A stretch of DNA of 64,000 nucleotides from Osedax fenrisi (GCA_964019155.1 OZ025243.1:4057859-4121858), one strand, 5' to 3'. Shown: positions 1 through 12,308, counted from the stretch's first letter. The notes: generated from the letters alone by a model not told the origin. Translations and numbers: made by a program.

Positions 1-211
1 ATGGAACTTTCTTTACAATGTATAATAGAAATTATAATGTTAACCATTAATTGATAATAACATTTAATAGATGTCATGATAATTCGTTGACGTAAATAAG
101 TAAATATACTAGTAAACATATATAAATATGTATTTATAAAAGCATATATATATATATATACATATATATAAATACATACATACATAAATCATGTCCTAGG
201 GGTATACTCAC

Positions 212-403
212 CACGTCTAAAACTTGAGCGAGTTTTAATCCCATTTTTACAGTCAGTTTATCCGTACTGTTTCCTACGGGTCGTATCAGACGGTTATAGC
301 GATTCTTACGTAATAGGTCATCGTAGAGACGTTTAGCGTCGTGGTTACAACGACCCCAAGCAAAGATCATAGAAAACAACACGTATTTGAATATATTTCT
401 CGT
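212..403 (-). CDS. Nicotinic acetylcholine receptor-type subunit, exon with N-terminal ligand-binding domain
   Basis: A 64-codon exon, read on the minus strand, with a pyrimidine-rich acceptor (ttttttcacag) at its start and a consensus donor (GTGAGT) at its end; both boundaries are phase 0. It encodes a hydrophobic stretch (YVLFSMIFAW), then NHDAKRLYDDLL, YNRLIRPV, LTVKMGLKLAQVLDV. These are hallmark segments of the start of the mature nicotinic receptor extracellular domain, a pentameric Cys-loop cation channel of the plasma membrane. The hydrophobic stretch would be the core of the signal peptide. As I recall, vertebrate nicotinic genes also have an intron just after the residues matching this exon's final DV. 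The next exons would lie off the left edge. Odd detail: RKNR sits between DDLL and YNRL, where many family members have only one or two residues. Subunit subtype cannot be assigned. Confidence 0.88.
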
Positions 404-467
404 CTGTGAAAAAAAGCGAATACATTATTAACGATTTATCTTTGATTTATATAAAAAGTAACATTAA

Positions 468-498
<31 letters not shown>

Positions 499-668
499 AT
501 TATATTTTGAACATTATATTATATAATATCATCAGAAAATTAATAGATTATAGTTATCAATAAATTATTATATGTATACAATATATTACTAATATAAACA
601 TTAATATGAACATGTTATAGAGTACATATAAATACATACATATATAAATATATACATGTATACATATA

Positions 669-738
<70 letters not shown>

Positions 739-1668
739 TGTACTCTAATTAACAATATTTAATTAAAAATATGTAATATATATATATATAGGATTTATTA
801 GCAACCGAAGTAGATACTAAACATGGAGGATATTATTACGATATATCCCATACATCATCATTTCCGAAGTGACGGTCATCTAGGACTTATGTCCTCGGTA
901 ACCACGGTGATCACTAATTGCGTATAGTCACGTGACTCAACGCGAGGTAATACCAAATAAGGAGATATATGTCACTCAGACGACAACGCTTAATTAGTTA
1001 CGCCACCTACACGGCATTAGTTGATAGTTTATATCAGCATTACAATATATTTAGATAACATTATATATACTATCAAATGTATAGTATATGCAAAGATTTT
1101 GCGAAGCAAAGATATAACACTCCCTATGCATGCAACGTAATTTAGTAATAGCCCCAACCGCTGCTAGCAGTAGTATCGAAATCACTGAAATAGATTTAAG
1201 TTCGGCTCTGTTTGCATACAACAATGTTTTCATTGCTCTATTAAATTACATGCAATATAAATTAGCTTTTAATCACTAAATATATACTTATAGCATTTAA
1301 AACATACATATCATATTTGTTTGTTATATATTAGTAATGAACACTTAGTTTTCATCATATAAATATTAATTTAAAGCATATTATTTAACATTTTAAAAGT
1401 GTATAGTTAAATACGAATTTACATTATAAACAACGCATAGTTCCTAAAAGTAACCCGCTATAGGTGGCACCAGGGTATTTTGTATACAAATTCGAATTAC
1501 ACGATTTCGCGTAAGTGTTATATCTTTCCTTCGGAAAATCTTTGGTATATGTGTATACCTATTCGATTTTATATCTCATAACATTCAACTTAATAACATA
1601 AATGTAAATTAATATAAATTAAAATTATAAATTCTATTTTTAAGTTAATCAAAATTAATTGTTGGATA

Positions 1669-1706
<38 letters not shown>

Positions 1707-2186
1707 CAATGTAATATTCAATTTTCAAAGTTTAATTTTACTTATGAAATAAATATAAGTTGACGTCAATACACCATTGATTTATATGTGAATTTAAAAA
1801 TATCGTTTGCACTATTGTTTACATTTAGATTTATAATTCAGTGATCAATATAGGATTTATTTATACTTTTACAACTATAGATATAAGTAAATAAGCTATT
1901 CAATAATAGTAGAATATTACACCAGTATCGTTATAAATTATAAAATAAAATAATAGTTAGAAATTATTAATAATAAACTATATTAGTTTCTTTTTTAATT
2001 ACTCTTCGGAGTAGCTAGGGTATACAGGTAGTGTAGGTAAATTAGGTAGGTATATATTCTATAGTCTTGGGTACGACGTATACCTGTGTAGAGTAACGTC
2101 ATTTTTAATGGCGGAACGATAGTTTCACATGTACAGCTAGTCTGCTATCGTGATAATGAATCTACAGGTGGTATCCTAGTACAAGT
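404..2186. other. AT-rich spacer (probable intron) with TA tracts
   Basis: Upstream of the receptor exon. It holds a (TA)n run at about 673-734, shorter ones near 465-490 and 1,674-1,700, and the inverted repeat listed separately. A minus-strand ORF at 1,051-1,233 begins with MKTLLYANRAELKSISVISI and a hydrophobic run, but part of it lies inside that inverted repeat. Nothing else gene-like was recognised. Confidence 0.5.
1090..1547. repeat. Imperfect inverted repeat, possible MITE remnant
   Basis: About 32 bases at 1,090-1,122 (GCAAAGATTTTGCGAAGC...) match the reverse complement of 1,515-1,547 at roughly 28 positions. The arms are separated by about 390 bases of ordinary AT-rich DNA. No clear target-site duplication was found. 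Confidence 0.5.
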
Positions 2187-2335
2187 ATGTCCGGTAACTT
2201 GCCGGACATATTGTAACTTTAAAACTATTTTCTATCAAGTTATAATGGGATACCTATAAAGTTACTATATGTAAGGCAAGTTACCGGAAAGTGAGGGGGT
2301 ATCCCACAATTTTTGTTAACTTGATAGAAAATCGT
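2187..2335. repeat. Nested foldback structure
   Basis: Three inverted pairs are nested here: GGTAACTTGCC with GGCAAGTTACC, TTTTCTATCAAGTTA with TAACTTGATAGAAAA, and GGGATACC with GGTATCCC. The outer side also holds a tight hairpin, TATGTCCGG-(7 nt)-CCGGACATA. This resembles a foldback-type element or the end of one. No coding capacity. Confidence 0.6.
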
Positions 2336-2385
2336 TGGTTTTAGACATATTTAATCTTGGATTATCTTTTAAACATAATTATTTA

Positions 2386-4052
2386 TTCAATTCAATTCAA
2401 TTTATTTTAAAGACTATTTGTGCCATAGCAATCAAGCGTCTAAAGTAAAAATTAAAAACAATATAACGGAACATAAACGAAAATAATAAACTAATAATAA
2501 TATAATTAGGAATACAGGAAGTACTCAACATATAAATTGTAAATAAAATTGTAGATATTGATAAATAGTGATACAAAAATGATCAGGGAAATGCAATAGT
2601 AAATAGATATGTTTTTAATAGAGATTTAAAAGGGGTGGTGGATTGAGTGGAGCGTAGATTATGTTGTAGTTTATTCCATAGATAAGGGGCCGATATGTGC
2701 CATGCACGAATATTAGTGGTATGTAGATTAAGCTCAGAGGGTAGATGTATACTTACCTTCTATATAAGGTAAGAAGTAGTTGAAAGGATAGAGATAGTGT
2801 GAGTAGGAATAGAGATTAAGGAAGATAGATATTAAGGTCGGTTGTAATCGAAAAGCGGTAATATGAAAGATGAGGCGAGAGTTATAGAAACACTTAGGGA
2901 GATGGAGTTACGGATTAGACGGAAAGAGTGAATATGAAAGTTTATAAAGCGAAGAAGATTTGAGATGTAGCGATGAAAAGATAAAAAACTGTCGAAATAA
3001 ACACCAAGATATTTAACATTATCAGAATATAAGATATTATGATTGTTAACCATGATAAATGGTGGGACTGTTAATGGGCGTCTGGGAGAAGGGAGGTGAA
3101 AAATATAGTTTCTGTTTTATTGGGATTCAGTGATAGAGAGTTATTTGAAAGCCAAGTATGTATAGATTTAATACAGTTAGACATAAGATTGGGAGCAAAA
3201 TTGATATCAGAAGTGCATTTTACGTTAAGTTGTATATCATCAGCGTATGAGTGAACTGATATAAGGGGAAATTTAGAAATTATATCAAAAATAGAAAGTA
3301 AATAAATATTAAAAAGAATCGGTCCTAATACAGAGCCTTGGGGGGACTTCGTAAGAAATATTTCTAGGAGATGATATGTGCCCATTTATAAGAATAGAAG
3401 AAGTACGATTAGAAATGTATGACGTAAACCATGTAAGTACAATACCGGGATACCAATATTAGCCAATCGTGATATGAGAAGACTATGGTCAATTGTATCA
3501 AATGCTGCGCTAAGATCAAGTAGAACAAGAATTGTTCCATATGTATTATTAAGGTCACATAATATATTTGTTGTTACCCTGGTTATTGCTGTTTCAGTAG
3601 ATTTGTTCGGTACTTTAAGCACTTTGGAAAGTAAAAGTATATTATTAGTAGTCAGGAAATAAGATAGTTGTTTTGAAACGACTCTTTCTAAGGTTTTAGA
3701 AAGTATTGAAAGATTGGAAATAGGTCTATAATTATTAAAGAATGAGGGGTCAAGAGAAGGTTTTTTAATGATAGGAGTGATAAGAGAATGTTTGAAAATG
3801 AGGGGGACAGTGCCAGAAATAAGTGATTCATGGATGATATGAGCTATATTTGATATTATATAAGGAGCTATATCATTTAGTAATTTTAAAGGAATTGGAT
3901 CAAGAGAAGAAGAGCTGCGAGAATTTTTAAGTAAACAAATTAGTTGATCATTAGAAGGTAGAAAGGAAGTTAGTGTATTAGTTGTAGAGAACGATAGAGC
4001 TATAGATATAGGTTTGGGTAATGACGAAATAATATTGGTGATTTTATCATTT
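2386..4052 (-). pseudogene. 5'-truncated LINE, reverse transcriptase pseudogene
   Basis: Minus-strand reverse transcriptase of a jockey/CR1-like non-LTR retrotransposon, in pieces in more than one frame. The first piece (about 4,052-3,390) has NNYRPISNLSILSKTLERVV and LLDLSAAFDTIDHSLL (motif A). The next (about 3,385-3,071) has SPQGSVLGPILFNIYLL and the catalytic YADDIQL. The last (3,053-2,832) has VKYLGVYFDSFLSFH. The endonuclease and ORF1 are missing. The likely 3' end is a short (TTGAA)n tail at about 2,386-2,402, typical of such elements. Motifs match the LINEs at 13.7 and 19.8 kb, so it is the same group. It is inactive through truncation and frameshifts. Confidence 0.85.
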
Positions 4053-4138
4053 TCCCGATCCCGATTCTGATCCTCGCTTGCGTACCCGATCCCGATCCGG
4101 ATCGGATCGCCGATCAATGATCGCGATCCTGCCCATCA

Positions 4139-4141
<3 letters not shown>
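4053..4141 (-). mobile_element. hAT-like transposon terminus, GATC-rich
   Basis: Read on the minus strand from 4,141 the sequence starts CAGTGATGGGCAGGATCG. CAGTGATGGGC is the kind of end seen in hAT-superfamily (Charlie-like) elements. The next ~75 bp hold nine GATC tetramers, many overlapping as CGATC and GGATC. The other end is absent because the sequence runs directly into the LINE pseudogene. An 8-bp target duplication cannot be tested because the outer flank is a (TA)n run. Confidence 0.5.

Positions 4142-4201
<60 letters not shown>
4142..4201. repeat. (TA)n microsatellite
   Basis: About 60 bp of uninterrupted TA directly abutting the hAT-like terminus. Confidence 0.95.
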
Positions 4202-4203
<2 letters not shown>

Positions 4204-4601
4204 AAATAAACTATATCTACTATATAGTATTAACAAAAATGAACATTTAATAAAGATTAATCGAAAGGTCCGAAAGGTAGAACTTTATAAACATCATAAA
4301 TGGTGTACCAAGGTATAGATACCTAGCTATTCTAAACTTTGAGGGTAATACATATTACATAAGTATTTGTATTATATTTTGTATATTTATGATGCATCGA
4401 TATGACACTTATAGTTACTATTAAATTACATATTTAAGTTATATCATTATTACATCATTTTAAAGATAATTAATTATTTTTTAATATTCTAAAGTAAATC
4501 AATTTTTAATCAAAATCAAACAAGTTCCAACACACTCCACACTTATATTCAAACCTACATTATATACTATATTAAATATTCATTTTTAATTAAAATATAT
4601 T

Positions 4602-4740
4602 GTAATAGTAGTAGTAGTAATAACAGTAGTAATAGTAGTAGTAGTAGTAGTAGTAATAGTAGTAGTAGTGGTGGTGGTGGTCGTCGTAGTAGTAGCAGTA
4701 GTAGTAGTAGTAGTTGTAGTAGTAGTAGTAGTAGTAATAA

Positions 4741-4775
<35 letters not shown>

Positions 4776-4978
4776 ATAGTAGTAGTAGTAGTAGTAGTAG
4801 TAGTAGGCGAGTAGTGGGCGAGTATTGAATAACGGACAGCCGCGTAACATCAACAGCTGGACAATGTCCGAAACGTAAACACCGTTGCCCGGCGTAATCA
4901 CGTTTACGGGTTACATCGCACACACACGCACACACACGCGCACACACACACACACACGCACACACACACGCACACACA
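4602..4978. repeat. (AGT)n and (CA)n microsatellites around a CpG-bearing unique segment
   Basis: An imperfect (AGT)n tract fills 4,602-4,805 and a (CA)n/(CACG)n tract fills about 4,918-4,978. Between them, 4,806-4,917 is unique sequence with several CpGs. Long ORFs of poly-Leu, poly-Tyr or Cys-Ala-Val repeats read through it but are products of the microsatellites. Confidence 0.9.
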
Positions 4979-5029
4979 TATGTACTCTATAGATTACGTA
5001 GGCCACTGAAGTACGAGGCACGCCTCTGT

Positions 5030-5097
5030 CTCAGTCTCTCCTCCTCCCTCCTCTTCCTCTTCCTCATCCTCCCCATCCTCCTCATCCTCATCCTCGT
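5030..5097. repeat. Polypyrimidine (TCC/TCCTCA) tract
   Basis: Almost pure C/T on the plus strand, built from CCTCCT and CTTCCT units. It resembles the tract at 12.3 kb. Confidence 0.85.
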
Positions 5098-5309
5098 TTA
5101 AATATGATACGAGATTACGTAACTAATATTAGTGAGAATTTTAGCGATGGATGCATCTCGTGCGCTATACACACACACATGTATATTCATTATACTAGTA
5201 TATCATATATAAGTATATCATTATATATATATATACACATAAGTATATTTATTGAGTTATATAGAAAATAAATACAATTTATTTAGTGTTAACACTATAG
5301 TGTATATAT

Positions 5310-5354
<45 letters not shown>

Positions 5355-5605
5355 CATATATGATCGATATGTCAACACGTGACTAATACACATTATCTGC
5401 GGCAGATCTAGGCACCTAATCTACACCTATTACCTATGTATCACAAATGTGAATATATTAACATCCATAAGCGTTCAGTGGACGTATTGTCCTCCACCTA
5501 TACCATGTCTTGTATTGTCCTATGCATACGAATACCGTGTATGCATGCACATATATGTTTATATACATATATGTATTTATATTTACGCTAGCTTATGACG
5601 CATCG

Positions 5606-5713
5606 ATTTATATAAATTAATTTATTAAATCGATGTTGCGTAATATATCACGCCATACTAATCTTCTAGATAGTCTAATAACAATCATTTATATATTTCA
5701 TATCATACATTTG

Positions 5714-5776
<63 letters not shown>

Positions 5777-5883
5777 TTAGATGGAGTATTTTCTATTATT
5801 ATGCTAAATGTATATACAATTGTTTTTATTTATATATATATATTATTATATATTATTTATATATTTCATATCATACATTTTTA

Positions 5884-5926
<43 letters not shown>

Positions 5927-6075
5927 ATGATATGAAATATATAAATGAATAGTATTAGATTATCTAGAAGATTAGTATGGCGTGATATATTATGCAACAT
6001 CGATTTAATAAATTAATTTATATATTTAGATGGAGTATTTTATATTATTATGCTAAATGTATATACAATTGTTTT
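5606..6075. repeat. Composite inverted and direct duplication
   Basis: The segment around 5,606-5,717 (containing TCACGCCATACTAATCTTC) recurs as its reverse complement at about 5,927-6,022. A second block (TTTAGATGGAGTATTTT...) at about 5,774-5,828 recurs in direct orientation at about 6,023-6,075. (TA)n runs separate the parts. No coding content. Confidence 0.75.
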
Positions 6076-6325
6076 AAGCTATTTTAATTATTAAATATTT
6101 AAATGACAATATTTATAAACAATGTGCAGACATCCCTACTCTACAGATACTACCACTATGATAGTATACTATGATATCATATATGATAGTATACTATCAC
6201 CATAATTCATAACTGGAGGAACATCTATTTTGTTAACTCGGAAACATTAACTTTCTTATCCGATTATACGATTTCTTCATTAATACAGTTTGAAATTATA
6301 ATAAATATAAAAATAAAATGTACTA

Positions 6326-6424
6326 TCATCACCATCATCAGCATCATCACCATCATCATCATCATCATTACCATCATCACCACCGCATCATAAACATTAG
6401 CATCATCACCATAATCATCATCAT
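6326..6424. repeat. (CAT)n/(CAC) tract
   Basis: Imperfect ATCATCACC repeats giving a spurious poly-His ORF. Confidence 0.9.
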
Positions 6425-6674
6425 CATTATCTTAACTGTTATTATAATAAATAGGTATATATCATATTTATTTATTGAAATCACAAATATATATATTGTA
6501 TACAATAAAAATAGTGGATATAAATGGACCCCTCAAGAAGTCATATACGTATACATGTTATAAATAACTGTGAGGGACCATAGGACAATACAATACAAAT
6601 AGTAACATTCGTAATAATAATCATTATTTATACTCATGCATGCTTGGAGATAATACTACCCGTAAAATCCATAT

Positions 6675-6675
<1 letters not shown>

Positions 6676-6728
<53 letters not shown>
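6676..6728. repeat. (TA)n microsatellite
   Basis: Uninterrupted TA run. Confidence 0.95.
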
Positions 6729-6731
<3 letters not shown>

Positions 6732-6901
6732 CTATACATATTATAATATAGAATTATAATAGCTAAATATAGAGTACTGTTATATAATATATGACATAAA
6801 GAGAAACAACTATATTATATCATTGTTGGTAATTAGGTCATTCCTATTATTAAAATTGATTCTCTCCTTCGGTATTAGAAATGTATACATTTTAATAGAT
6901 A

Positions 6902-7196
6902 TTTTTTTTTTTTTTTTTTTTTATTTGGTGGAGTCCTTTCATCCCATCCAGGAACTTAGATGAAGTTTTCACTTATAACCATATATGGCTCTAATGTCCC
7001 TTCGAAGCCGCTCTCATGTTAAGGCATCAATGGTTTTAACGAGAGCCGATCATTTATGTATACACAATTATATAAGATCACTTCTAAATAATATTTTAAG
7101 ACCCATTTTATAAAATTAATTAATGGTCCGGACGAGGGTCGAACCCGTGTCCTACTGCTTGTGTGTCTGACGCCTTAGCCACTGAGCCACACAGGC
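6902..7196 (-). mobile_element. tRNA-derived SINE, copy 1
   Basis: Read on the minus strand: a tRNA-like head begins GCCTGTGTGGCTCAGTGG, with an A box (TGGCTCAGTGG, 7,179-7,189) and a B box (GGTTCGACCC, 7,136-7,145) at tRNA spacing. A unique body follows and ends ...GGACTCCACCAAATA, then a 21-base A tail (T's at 6,902-6,922). The internal RNA polymerase III promoter plus poly(A) tail define a SINE; partner LINE unknown. The body matches the copy at 12.0 kb. Confidence 0.85.
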
Positions 7197-7284
7197 AGTT
7201 GTTATATCGAAATATGTATTACTGTATTAATACAAATGGTAGATATACGTATATATATAATAGAGAGACAGACAGTGATGTAAA

Positions 7285-7323
<39 letters not shown>

Positions 7324-8190
7324 TAATTAATTAAACAATATACATATGTCCAACATTATAAATTAAATTCGAAAGCCTATGTACTATTCTATTTATACAC
7401 CCCCTAGCGAATATACCGCTCACCACTAGCATCTTTATACAATGTACACAAAATGTACACACAATGTGCACACAATGTTCAAGTGACGTAATCATCCGTA
7501 ATTATATTACACGTGATCAATGTTTACCATATGCGCGCAGTTCCATTAATACTTCAACACTTAATTACGTCAGAGCCGTGATTGCATAATATGTAACTTC
7601 CGGTCCGGGTGATGGGTACGGTTAAAGGGGTAAGGTATACGCGGTTACCCCTATAGGGTGGATATATGGGTAGGGGTAACTGTGCACCCTTTGTTAACCA
7701 ACGTAGCCCTAACTTACCCTTCCGACGGGGTTACTAGATTAGTGCTTAAATCAATACGTGTAACATATTGAATATATACAATATTAGTGTGATACTGGTA
7801 TGATACTGGTAATGTATACGATATAATAGTATACTATAGTATACATCTGTATACACATACACGCGCATATATATATACAACTTCCGGTATTTCTACTCGG
7901 ATACATCGATATGACCCTATAGGGGTATACCCCTCCCCATAACACACAAACACACACACACACACGGGGTCCGTACCCCTATAGATGACCCACTAACCCC
8001 CTATAAGGAAACACACATATAATCGCGTATACTCGTGACGTATTACCTAACGTGAATATGGAACATAGCTAGCATACACCGTAGCATACATTGTGGGCTA
8101 GTGTACTAGTGCTATTTATAGGGAGTTTTATTACAAACAGACTACTAAATATACCGTTATAACGTATGTACAATGGTATCTGCTACCTAT

Positions 8191-8251
<61 letters not shown>

Positions 8252-8595
8252 TATATATATACAATATAATATACCTCTGCAGAAGATTATATTAATAATC
8301 GAGAATATCTGCTGCCTCGATGTGAAATAAGTTGAGTTTAGTAACCGAAGACGTATTCACACGGTGAATTTCTTATTTAGGTGTCAGTCTGAAATCACAT
8401 ATTTCTATGGTATCAGTCTGTGTAACTTACTTCGTTACCACACTGATAACTCCGTGTGAACGCGATAGTGACTCATGGGTGAGCTACGTTTTAATAATAT
8501 GCAAAAGACTAAATAATTATAACTTAACTTAAACATTGTTAACTATTATTAGTAATTCATTCTTTTATACGATTATACTTTATGAAATTGATATA
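7197..8595. other. Spacer with G/C-run palindromes and foldback
   Basis: No gene seen. At 7,480-7,575 there are two CRE-like sites (TGACGTAA, TTACGTCA). Around 7,615-7,735 and 7,915-8,005 short G/C runs such as CCCCTATAGGGG recur. A (TA)n run fills about 8,193-8,248. An imperfect foldback at about 8,350-8,465 pairs TTCACACGG with CCGTGTGAA. Confidence 0.5.
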
Positions 8596-9135
8596 CAATA
8601 GAAGCTCGGTAACTCAACATGCCGATAACTCAACATTGCCGATAACTCAACATCCAACAAATATTTGGTTTTATTCGTATCTTTTACATGTTAACAAAAA
8701 CCCTATTACTCAACAAATATAACTAAACATACATATAACTCAACATCGTTTTTATAATCCTAGCCTATACATTACATGTAAATATACATCCGATAACTCA
8801 ACATTTATGAAAAATCAAAATATCACAAACATATGTTGTTGGATTCGTATCTTTTACATGTAATAAAACTACATGTAATAAAACTACATTGCTTAACAAA
8901 TATAATTCAACATACATTATTCAACATGGTTTTATTTAATAATATATGGATATAAATATATAAACGTAAAAATACAATTACAATTATTATATTATCATAC
9001 GAGTACTATTTTGAATGCATTTATGTGAACAAAACATTAATTAAGTCATTAATTTATACATCCGATAACTCAACATACTCGCTAACTCAACATGAAAACT
9101 CCGTCCCGTCAATGTTGAGTTATCGAGCTTTGACT
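8596..9135. mobile_element. pogo/Tigger-like MITE, copy 1
   Basis: About 540 bp. The left end reads CAATAGAAGCTCGGTAACTC; the right end, reverse-complemented, reads CAGTCAAAGCTCGATAACTC, so the terminal inverted repeats are about 24 bp. The interior carries many direct copies of TAACTCAACAT. The left flank is TA. CAGT-type ends and TA insertion fit the pogo/Tigger branch of Tc1/mariner. No transposase; the mobilising enzyme is unknown. Confidence 0.75.
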
Positions 9136-9712
9136 GTTTTACTGTTTACTATTATTCAATAATTTAATTAACTGATATTATTTTAATTTTATTATATACT
9201 GATTAAAGTATATTATTGTGTTACCATGTTATATTATATGTATTCAATTAATATAAAACAAATTGATTTTATAATATATTTTTAAGTTTAATATATATTT
9301 ATCTTGATATTTATAAGTTATTTTCACCTTGCGAACATATTTAATATAGAACATTTAAATAACTGAATTGATTAATATATTCTATATATAATAATGTTAA
9401 CGTATACGTATATAATGAACGAATATCAATATGTTAACATACATATTGCCCACACTATTGTATGATAATTACAGATAATTGTAAGAAATTGCGTTTATAA
9501 ATAATCAATAAATATAGATAGGATGATATTGTTTGTTAAAGTGGATTACGTCATTCGCAGGGAACATCTTCCATTGTTATATTCTACCCAGTACCAGGCT
9601 CTAGTACACGCCTTATACATATGGTCCATATTTATATTTATTAAATATTACTTAAATAAAGCTATATATATATATATAGAATAAGCTATATAAAGTTCTG
9701 TATAACTATAAT

Positions 9713-9769
<57 letters not shown>

Positions 9770-10454
9770 CACACACATACATACATACTCACACACACTC
9801 ACACATATATATACCTATATACAGTAATACATTTATTACACACACAAACACACATATATATATAATATATATTATATATTATATATATATATCTATATGA
9901 ACAAATATTATTATGATATTTGTAAAGTGTTTTATATTATATATTCCTTATATTCTGTCTTCATTTAATTTAATATATATAAAATACGTTATTGCAATAA
10001 GCAAATACTTATAAGAAATAACATACATAGGTAATGTAAGACACTGTACACTGTATAGTGTACAGGTAACATACTATTACGTAATACATTACTATAGGTA
10101 AGCAATGGTTACACTTTACATTGTAGTTATGCATTTGTTTGTAGGTATATATATATATATACACACATATATACATTACGTTATGTAAAATAGATTTTCG
10201 CAATTACGGCTATACCCGTATACGGGTATACCCATATATGGTATATATCATATAATATATGTATGTATACCACATGTGTATGTGACCTATATATTATACT
10301 AATCTTTATTGAACTATTTTTAAATTAAATTGTTATATGTAACATGACTATAAGTTTTCAATTTAAATGTATAAGATTTCAATAAATAAATTTTATTATT
10401 ACTATTATATATATATATATTAGGTATATAAACTAATTAATATCATTAATTATT
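9136..10454. other. AT-rich spacer with (CA)n and a 20-bp palindrome
   Basis: A (CA)n/(CACAA)n tract lies at about 9,711-9,805. At about 10,210-10,230 is the perfect palindrome TATACCCGTATACGGGTATA. No gene recognised; probably within the long first intron of the receptor gene if the exon at 10,461 is right. Confidence 0.5.
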
Positions 10455-10460
10455 ACTTAC

Positions 10461-10472
10461 CTTGTATTTCAT
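10461..10472 (-). CDS. Candidate first coding exon (MKYK) of the nicotinic receptor gene
   Basis: On the minus strand ATG AAA TAC AAG is followed at once by a strong donor, GTAAGTAAT. The donor is phase 0, matching the phase-0 acceptor of the receptor exon at 212-403. Joined, they give a textbook signal peptide: basic start (MKYKTRNIFK), hydrophobic core (YVLFSMIFAW), then GRC before the mature NHDAKRL. The intron would be about 10.06 kb and contain a SINE, a MITE and many simple repeats. An AUG-containing ORF at 1,051-1,233 is a competing candidate but has no good phase-0 donor. This is inferred from phase and signal-peptide logic only. Confidence 0.35.
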
Positions 10473-10779
10473 TATCGTTCTTTATTATTAATTAATTTGT
10501 ATTCATTTAATTTAATTCACATCATAATTACTAATGTTACATAACATATATAACCTACATGTTATTATACATTATATAAGTGATATAAAGAACAGTATAT
10601 ATATACTACCTATGTATATTATACAATGATATAGTCCATATAGAAACTGAAATAAGAGTGTGTGTGCTATAGTTAATTACCGGTAGTCTATTTATAGATT
10701 AACTGTTTACTAGACAAACATTACTAGGATATATTGTTCAAACAATCAAACTTTGGTTACACAAATAAATCATAAGTTG

Positions 10780-10960
10780 CCTATACACGAGCGGGAGGCG
10801 TGGCCTATGAAATATGGGCGTGACTTAGTGAATATATTAGAGTGTACCATACATAGTATCAATGGGTAGAATACGTATTCAGTTTAACACCAAGCCCTGC
10901 AGCTTAGTAGTTTTTGCGTACGAGATGCGCGCGCATTTTTGATATACAAAAAGGTAAACA
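10780..10960 (-). promoter_or_regulatory. CpG-bearing islet, possible promoter of the receptor gene
   Basis: An unusually GC-rich patch for this locus, with GAGCGGGAGGCGTGGCC, GGGCGTGACTT and GATGCGCGCGC. GGCGTGG/GGGCGTG are KLF/SP-type box cores. It lies 300-500 bp upstream (minus strand) of the proposed receptor start at 10,472. A promoter role is inference from position and composition. Confidence 0.25.
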
Positions 10961-11182
10961 AACATAGATTAGTGTTGAAGAAATTGATTCATTTTTATAA
11001 AAATTCTCATTTTACATACATCATTTACATTACATTAATATCGATAATTGTATATTTGTTATTAAACTAATATATTTACTTTATAATATATATATATATA
11101 CTATTAAAATATATATTTGAAGATATGAATGATAATTTTTTTAAATAAGCTGATACAATATTCGCTGCAAATAATATTTAAC

Positions 11183-11633
<451 letters not shown>

Positions 11634-11696
11634 GAATGGGTCTACATGACTGATTATATGATTAGTAATAACATTATTATGAATATAATATATACG

Positions 11697-11705
11697 TGTA
11701 TATAT

Positions 11706-11756
<51 letters not shown>
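11697..11756. repeat. (TA)n tract with interruptions
   Basis: TATA runs broken by TATAAATATA, just downstream of the (TTA)n array. Confidence 0.9.
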
Positions 11757-12028
11757 CCTATATGCATATATGTTAATTTTTTATAGACTACTGCATTATT
11801 TATTATACTATAATACAAGTACATAATAATGTATGACTACAATAAAGAAACATCATATGTGTACAGGTGTAAACTTTGGGTACCTAATATATGGAGAACT
11901 GATTTGGATAATAAAATAATAAGAGAAGGGTGCTATTTTCTATATAAACATGAGATTGTGCAGACTTTGCAAATCACTTTGACTATCAAGAATATATTAA
12001 ACTTGTAAATATTAAGCCTATATATATT

Positions 12029-12290
12029 GTTATTTGGTGAGGTCCTTTCATCCCATCCAGGAACTTAGATGACGTTTTCGCTTATAACCATATGGCTCTA
12101 ATTTCCATTCGAAGATGCTCTCGTGTTAAGGCATCCATGGTTTTAACGAAAGCTGAACATTTATTTATATACAATTATCTATAAGATCACTTCTAAATAT
12201 TATGTGGATATATTTTAATGGATCGAACAAGGTTCGAATCCATGTCCTCCCGCTTGTGTGTTTGACGCCTATAGCCAACTGAACCACACA
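12029..12290 (-). mobile_element. tRNA-derived SINE, copy 2
   Basis: Matches copy 1 over its whole body (ATTTGGTGAGGTCC, GGAACTTAGATGA, GATCACTTCTAAATA). The head has an A box TGGTTCAGTTGG and a B box GATTCGAACC on the minus strand. It lacks the long A tail and has drifted clearly from copy 1, so it is older or truncated at the tail. Confidence 0.85.
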
Positions 12291-12308
12291 AATTATGTAT
12301 GTATATGT

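Noticed and set aside
4567..4977. Poly-Leu and poly-Tyr ORFs with Cys-Ala-Val repeats
   Set aside because: Products of (AGT)n and (CA)n tracts.
7125..7200. Functional tRNA gene
   Set aside because: The tRNA-like boxes belong to a SINE: a body and poly(A) tail follow, and a second diverged copy exists at 12.0 kb.
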